Assembly (NCBI GenBank): GCA_900404475.1
Contig: OUQQ01000538.1
Span: forward strand, 1 to 14,150
Direction: 5' to 3'
DNA from: Spongospora subterranea
Lineage: Eukaryota; Endomyxa; Phytomyxea; Plasmodiophorida; Plasmodiophoridae
DNA: 14,150 nt
A program made the translations under genes and the position numbers. The notes under the pieces were generated by a model. The model did not search any database. It worked only from the letters and a program-made list of their open reading frames with translations, and was not told the DNA's origin. Shown here in pieces: positions 8,909 through 14,150 of the stretch (position 1 is its first letter; each line of letters opens with the position of its first letter).

Positions 8909-9779
8909 TGCATTAACTGTTAAGCAGAGCTGGATCGCGCTATTTATGTTAACTTATTTAATTAGGAAGTCCATTTTTTAAACGAGGTGAATAATACTGT
9001 GGCACGGATTCACCAACGGCGACACCGCATTTCACTTGATTTTACATTAAATACCCTGTTTGGATACCCCCTTCAACCCGGCCTCAATTAATATCATGTG
9101 TAGCACACTATGATTCGTCTACACACTAACACACAATTAAGGTATTCAGTGTAGTCTGCATCATACTTAAAAAGCACTAGCGTTGCTTCTGCCATTGGGA
9201 TTCCTGATCAGGATGGCTTGTGCCCCGCATTGAGGAGTTTCAACCATATCGGTGCACCTTGATCTAGGGTGGATCGTGAATTTTAGGGGGTGATGTGAGT
9301 TTCAGGGGAAAATACTCTGGGAGAATTTTCTGCTAATCTTCTTGGGTAAAAGTCAAATACACAGACTTTACTTAGAGTGTATGCCTTTTGTTCAAAAGCA
9401 TATTTCTAGGAACTTGAACTGTTGGTTGAACTTAGGATTGGATCGGGCATTCTGTACTGCCTAAGTCCTACAACTGGCGTTATCACAATCGTTTACCTGT
9501 CCTGTAGTAAAGTTTCATTGTGGTTTCTCTTCTACTTTCTACATATTCGATAGCCACTGATTATCGAGCCCGCCGTCGATTGCGCGGGCCGATTGCCAGT
9601 ACAAACGATTATCACAGCACATCTTATATTAATTGAACCTTCTTATTGATTCCAGCTAACGATGTTACTTGTTTGCACATTTTAATGAACATATATGAGA
9701 ATTTGCCATAAAATGATCTTACCAAGTCCCAATGGTTAGATTGGTGTAGCAACAAGCAATCATGATGAGAAATTATCAA
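8909..9779. other. Intergenic, no gene seen
   Basis: No open frame of useful length and no recognisable snRNA, 5S or other RNA gene. The only structure I noticed is a GC-rich hairpin near 9568-9589 (GCCCGC and GCGGGC arms around a ten-base loop) in otherwise AT-rich sequence, and a short CCTGATCAGG palindrome near 9203. Confidence 0.5.
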
Positions 9780-9851
9780 GCTGCTGTGACGCAATGGTCA
9801 GCGTGTCAGTCTTCGGAACTGGAGGTCCGGGTTCGAATCCCGGCAGTGGTA
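9780..9851 (+). tRNA. tRNA-Arg (anticodon UCG), copy 3
   Basis: Same length and fold as the other two copies but on the opposite strand, with two C-to-T differences. One is in the D loop (AATGGTCA instead of AACGGTCA). The other is in the 3' acceptor strand (CAGTGGT instead of CAGCGGT), which turns a G-C pair into G-U. Anticodon TCG, T loop TTCGAAT and discriminator A are kept. The B box is intact and TTTT starts two bases after the end. The weaker acceptor stem (three G-U pairs) may lower its stability, but it looks functional. Confidence 0.9.
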
Positions 9852-9896
9852 TGTTTTGTTTTGCTTCATGGAAGTTCCATTTAGAAAGTAATGGTG

Positions 9897-10976
9897 TCAA
9901 GTCAGTATATTATGGTTATGTTTTTGTCTTTGACTTGTTACTGGCGATAACGCAAGCCAAAATTGGTTTTCAGTCAGCATACGCCCAGGGATATCAGGGC
10001 TGGGGATTGAAATCGCTTCAAAAGCAGATGCATTGTTCTCTGTTCGCCAGAGCCAATCAGAATCTAAGCAGCGTCGGTTGAACAATAAGGCAATCTACTC
10101 TCAGCGAAAATGGATGAAACACAGCAAAACGGAGAGCAACAACATCGATAAAACTCACTACCATTGAGCAAACCCCATTCGACTAAACGATCTTCATCGT
10201 CCTCACATTCCTCGATATTATAAGCTGTGATAACAACACCTGTCCATTGATGTATGTTGGTTCAAGGCTCTCGTCTCTTAGGTCAATTAGAGGAGCAAAT
10301 AGGTATCAAATAACCAACTCTTTGTACGAAATGCTTTTTGATAAACGAAAGAAACGACGAAACGTATAGGTAAAAAAAACTGTGGAAACGTCTGACATGA
10401 TTTGTTTCATAGATAATCGAAACAAACAAGATACACACCATAACTGCAGATAAATCTGGCGAAGGCAATCGATTCCCTCCATGTATCATATGCCCAAACT
10501 CCTGCCTAAAGATGATAGAAAAGTAAAACGCAACATGAGAAGGAAACAAACTGAATATTTGTACCTGAAACATGAATACCAGGTGCGGGGGCGACAATTG
10601 TGCCAGTGTCGAAGGCGAATATATCCCCGAAACGAATCTGATTTCCGCAGACGGAATGTCGCTCTGATCATTTGCTGTCACAAGCAATGGTGCACTGACG
10701 CGATAATGCTTCGGTTTAGAACCGTAAAACATCAGAAAACTGAGGGGCGATTGCTTACTTGTCGGCAATATTTGGCCCAATTAACACGATCTGCAGTGAA
10801 CGGTGATGGTCAATGCAGACATGATGAATCAGAATCCGAAACACATCCTTGGCGCGGGTCTGTTCACAACCGTCAGCACCGGCGATATGAATCGTCAACG
10901 GTGACGGCAGCGATGTCGGTGCAAGTCGTGATAACGCTCTAACAATTGTGTTTGAGCGAGTATCAATGGCGCCCAT
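9897..10976 (-). CDS. MSS51 C-terminal-domain-like protein
   Basis: Five exons: 10759-10976, 10565-10694, 10439-10505, 10162-10239, 9897-10063. Introns are 64, 59, 199 and 98 nt, and all phases close, giving 219 residues from the ATG at 10976. Landmarks fit the domain found at the C-terminus of Mss51/MYND-zinc-finger proteins: PLTIHIAGADGCEQ; SLQIVLIGPNI; PPHLVFMFQAGVWAYDTWRE spanning an intron; VVITAYNIEECEDDEDRL; and ENQFWLAL near the end. Yeast Mss51 activates COX1 mRNA translation and assembly in mitochondria, but many proteins with this domain have unknown roles, so no function is assigned. There is no MYND zinc finger here. The start is uncertain: a TAA sits directly before this ATG, but the frame HRDFAQFYELRSF at about 11070-11030 resembles the usual region before the domain and may belong to a 5' exon. 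Confidence 0.7.
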
Positions 10977-11135
10977 TTAGACCAAATAAAAAATTTGCTG
11001 CGGATTCTGAGGGGCCCGGAAAGCCGAATCAAAGCAAAAAACTTCGCAACTCGTAAAATTGCGCAAAATCGCGATGACGGAGCAAGCACCAGTGGCGAAA
11101 TCGTTATTTACTAAATTACTATAATCAATATAACG

Positions 11136-13951
11136 TCATTTCCGCTCTACGCTTGGATAGAGATGGACGGGACGGTTATCGCTGGTCCTGAGCGGAATCT
11201 GGGAGAATACCATACCCTTCTTCTGCACTCCGTGACGGAACGTGATGGCGTTATTGATACGCGAATCTCGTGCAAGTTGCTCAAGCGCTAGGTTCCAGAC
11301 GGCCTGGTCCATCGGCAGTTGACAGTGCTCGAACGCAGTGGCTGATAGATGATCCAAAGCCACCGGCCCATCCGAAGCTAAAAAACATTGAGACAAATTC
11401 CTCCAAAACAAAAAAGAGAGACACCTTTCAAAACTGAGAGTGCTTCTTTGAAAACGAGAACGGCACGTTCGATGCGATTGGAGTAACGCCTCCTCCTAAA
11501 TACCATGATAGCGACTGCGGCAACAACTGATAAAAATGCCCCGAAGACTGGTGCATGCTGAGCAGCCCAATGGCGAATAGCACATTTCATTGGACGCCAA
11601 ACTTCATCGGTCCACACACTCGGAGGATCTGCGCAATACCGAACAGACATTCCAGTCGTATTTGATCGAATCATCTCCATTGTCTGAGCAAAAACCGATT
11701 CACTCAAAAAGTCAAATCAGCGAATCAAGCCACACTTCAGGAAAATGACTCGACACAAGTTAAGGTTACAAAAAAAGAGTTAAACAGAAACTTGTGACAA
11801 GTAAAATAAATACCTTTCGATGGGCATCTTTATACAATGGTTCTTTGCCATGCAGCTGAAAAAGGTGCCTATCGACCGTCTCCATTGATACGAACTTCGT
11901 GCCTTGTTCTCCACAGACCACAGCTCCGTGGTGCCTAGCACAAAGCGCCTGAACTTCATCGTGCATATCTTCGGCCAAAACAACAACCTGAACGGTATCA
12001 ACTTAGCAACAATCATTTGCCGCAGGAGACTGGACATGATCCAGTACACAACAAAGAAGCTTCTTAAAAAAAAACACTTGACAATGGGTTTTGTGAACGA
12101 CGAAATATTGCGCCCGAGCTTACCATTGGGTTATCAATACATTCGTTATTCTTAAGAACCAACCCGTTCCAGCAGTTCGCGTTGCCAAACTTGTCGCAAA
12201 TGGCGCGGGATGGACAAGGAACACAATTGGGTATAGGGGCATCAGAAGAACTCGATGGGCAGTACCGCACCGGAGGAAGAACGGGCAAATAAGACAAGCC
12301 AACCATAGAGACGATGACAACGAACAAAGCTAGAAGAAAATTTCGTAGGGTTGTCGTCTAAAAAACTTTGTTTAGACCAAGCGTAACACGCATGAAGACC
12401 ATTGATAAAAAAACGGAAACAATGTACGAGAACGCTTACTTTAGAAGGGGGCCCGGATACAACGACGGTCTGACGTACTACACGACGAGGGCTTGACGTG
12501 CCTCCCACCGAAAAAAGCTTCCGAGGTTGTACTGCGGTCTAAAGGAGGATTGGGATCATCATCAATGGAGGAAAGCATGGCAAACCAGTGATGGTGTAAC
12601 TTGAAGAGACGGCGAATGTCCCGGCACTAGGTGTCCTGACTTGACATTTTCCTGAAACCGAAGATTATTTCAATGGCATAAAAATGTCACAGTAAAAATA
12701 GTGTGAACTGCTTGACAAACACTCACATCTCGGTATATCTTGGCGGATGAAGTTCTTTCAGGTCCCATTTCAGTTCTGATAGAAGAGCGAAATGTCGCAC
12801 GATCCGCGGATTCGTCCTGTAACAGCAAAGACGTTCTCCTCTCTGAAATCTTAGATTCTGTGTTTCGTTTCTTTGCAGATGAACTTTGAAATAAGTTCTG
12901 ATCCGAAACAGTAATTTTTGGAGAATCAAACCTCAGCTCTCTTTCAAGAGCAACTGACTGTAAAAAACTGCATTAAAAAAAACGGCAGAAAAAGCCAACA
13001 GGTATTACGGTAGAGGGAGAAGCCATGCGAGATAATTCGTGGGTTGGTTCAGCGTTCGCGACACTGGAAGCTTTCGAAAGCTGATTCAATCTAGTGATAA
13101 ATTTCTGTTGAATGCATAAGCACATCTAAATTCCCAGAATAATGAAGACATATACCGTGGCAACCATTGGACTTGGATTAGCAAGTCGCTTTTTGGCAGC
13201 GGAAGCACCTACGTCTATTGGTTATCAATCTTGTGAAAAAACAAAAACTCCTTTCAACTACACTCCCTACCATCTAATTTTGTTTTTTTGATTGGCGATT
13301 GGGACCTTTCATCTTCACCGACGACGTTTTCCACTGCGGTTTCACCTGACAGCTATGAAATGATTGCAACAGTAGTTGTTCAGATATTACCAGCTGAACG
13401 GTGCCTTTTTCCTGTAGAGGTAGGTTTATCTTCTTGAACAGCTGCCTCTCTACCTGGCGTACCAACGACTTTTTTCTTCCTGGGGGTTGCCCGTCGCTTC
13501 TGAGTGGAAGAAGCAGCGATTTTCTTTGGAGATTTCAGTGGGGACTTCCGGGGCGAGCTGGACTTCCTTTTGGCTAGTTGCGCCATCTGTATAGCGCATA
13601 GGACGATGTTAAAAAGTACTGTAAAAGTCATATGATGTAACTTACGCGTTTTTCAGAAAGTTTTTTTACAGCAAGTGACACGTATTCAGCCTTTTTTACA
13701 ACGCCAGCGGGTAATGACACCTAAATCCCAAACAAGCACTCAAATTACGAATACAAACGAAACAAACGTCGACGAACTTGCTGATCGGTTAGCCAAGTTC
13801 GCAACTGAGCGACAGTAAATTCTTTGCCGATGTTGTTTTCGGCACCGTCCCAGTCCGAATCGGGAACGTTGGCCAGCGCCTCATCGGACAGGTCCAGCAG
13901 TGATCCGCCCTGGTCATGGTCCGATTCGGCATCAGCTTTGGACCGCACCAT
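11136..13951 (-). CDS. Inner nuclear membrane LEM/HeH-MSC protein (Src1/Heh/Man1 family)
   Basis: Thirteen exons: 13778-13951, 13646-13720, 13391-13586, 13271-13345, 13156-13214, 13009-13104, 12727-12957, 12601-12651, 12440-12538, 12124-12357, 11814-11987, 11425-11683, 11136-11377. They give 654 residues with all phases closing. Domains in order: HeH/LEM-like DNA-binding helices, residues 44-83 (EFTVAQLRTWLTDQQ, then VSLPAGVVKKAEYV); a Lys/Ser/Pro-rich nucleoplasmic linker with nuclear-import-like SPIKKTK; transmembrane helix 1 (359-376); a lumenal part with six cysteines (385-425) typical of the Man1-Src1 domain; transmembrane helix 2 (about 532-550) followed by RRRR; and a C-terminal winged helix of about 80 residues. 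Such proteins tether chromatin and rDNA and recruit ESCRT-III (Chm7) to the nuclear envelope. Introns 10 and 11 are longer (136 and 130 nt). An upstream in-frame ATG at 13981 is an alternative start. Confidence 0.88.
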
Positions 13952-14150
13952 GGGCGAATACCTTAACTCCCAGAGTGCCAATCAAATACACTACCACACT
14001 CTGAATAACAGCCACTGCGATATTTGCGCAGTCAGATCAGATTGTAGTGCGGTGCGGTGCGACTGCGACGTCCATATCACAAGTACTGTACAGATCAACG
14101 TTACCATGATACGGTAACGGTATTGGCGATAATTCTACAAAACACAAGTT
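13952..14150 (-). promoter_or_regulatory. Upstream region of the Src1-like gene
   Basis: About 200 bp before the chosen start, cut by the window end. It contains a GTGCG-rich stretch near 14047-14066 and a perfect six-base inverted repeat GTTACC/GGTAAC (14100-14105 and 14113-14118) around seven bases. No TATA element is obvious. An unbroken plus-strand frame crosses it but is mostly the shadow of the first exon. Confidence 0.3.

Noticed and set aside
8348..9851. tRNA-derived SINEs
   Set aside because: Each unit is an exact-length cloverleaf with an immediate T-run terminator and unrelated flanks, with no shared 3' body or A-rich tail.
9794..10081. 95-codon plus ORF
   Set aside because: It begins inside tRNA copy 3 and continues over the last exon of the MSS51-C-like gene in antisense.
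10481..10942. 153-codon plus ORF
   Set aside because: Arg/Cys-rich shadow of the MSS51-C-like exons on the other strand.
14100..14118. GTTACC/GGTAAC hairpin as a terminator or operator
   Set aside because: A six-base arm at the window edge in a eukaryotic context is too weak to assign a function.

Overview
The window looks like nuclear DNA of a fungus, most likely an early-diverging (chytrid-like) one. The genes are cut by many short GT-AG introns, mostly 50-100 nt. Three type 2 polymerase III tRNA genes are present. The best-resolved genes are typical eukaryotic or fungal families: TRM6/GCD10, a stand-alone MSS51 C-terminal-type domain protein, and a fungal-style SRC1/HEH inner nuclear membrane protein. 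The chytrid assignment is an inference from gene structure, not from a marker gene. No bacterial operon, CRISPR array, phage or plasmid feature was seen.

Right half (5.9-14.15 kb): a normal, well-preserved gene neighbourhood. TRM6 (5932-7878, minus, ten exons) encodes the non-catalytic subunit of the tRNA m1A58 methyltransferase. A 62-codon ORF (8111-8299, minus) follows, then three near-identical tRNA-Arg(UCG) genes (8348-8419 minus, 8837-8908 minus, 9780-9851 plus) with a polypurine tract and an apparently gene-free spacer between them. Next come a five-exon gene for an MSS51-C-like protein (9897-10976, minus) and a thirteen-exon gene for a two-pass LEM/HeH-MSC protein (11136-13951, minus). 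I joined all exons by hand; the reading phases close at every junction.

Left half (1-5.9 kb): harder to read. A gene for an unrecognised protein ends at 697 (minus). Its 3' end lies in an imperfect inverted repeat of about 870 bp, dyad near 435, whose left arm is a diverged, frame-broken copy running off the window. Between 1.4 and 2.5 kb there are short coding-like stretches I could not join. At 2.9-3.1 kb there is a fragment of a HAD-type phosphatase with an in-frame stop. A compact, apparently intact three-exon gene at 3556-4048 (minus) looks like cytochrome c oxidase subunit 6A. From 4.4 to 5.6 kb there are a coding-like minus segment with one stop, a 108-codon plus ORF of unknown nature, and a degraded direct repeat of part of it. 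This half reads as a mix of live genes and relics of duplication.

I see no dedicated multi-gene system. TRM6 lies next to tRNA genes that carry its target base A58, but neighbours in such genomes are usually unrelated in function.
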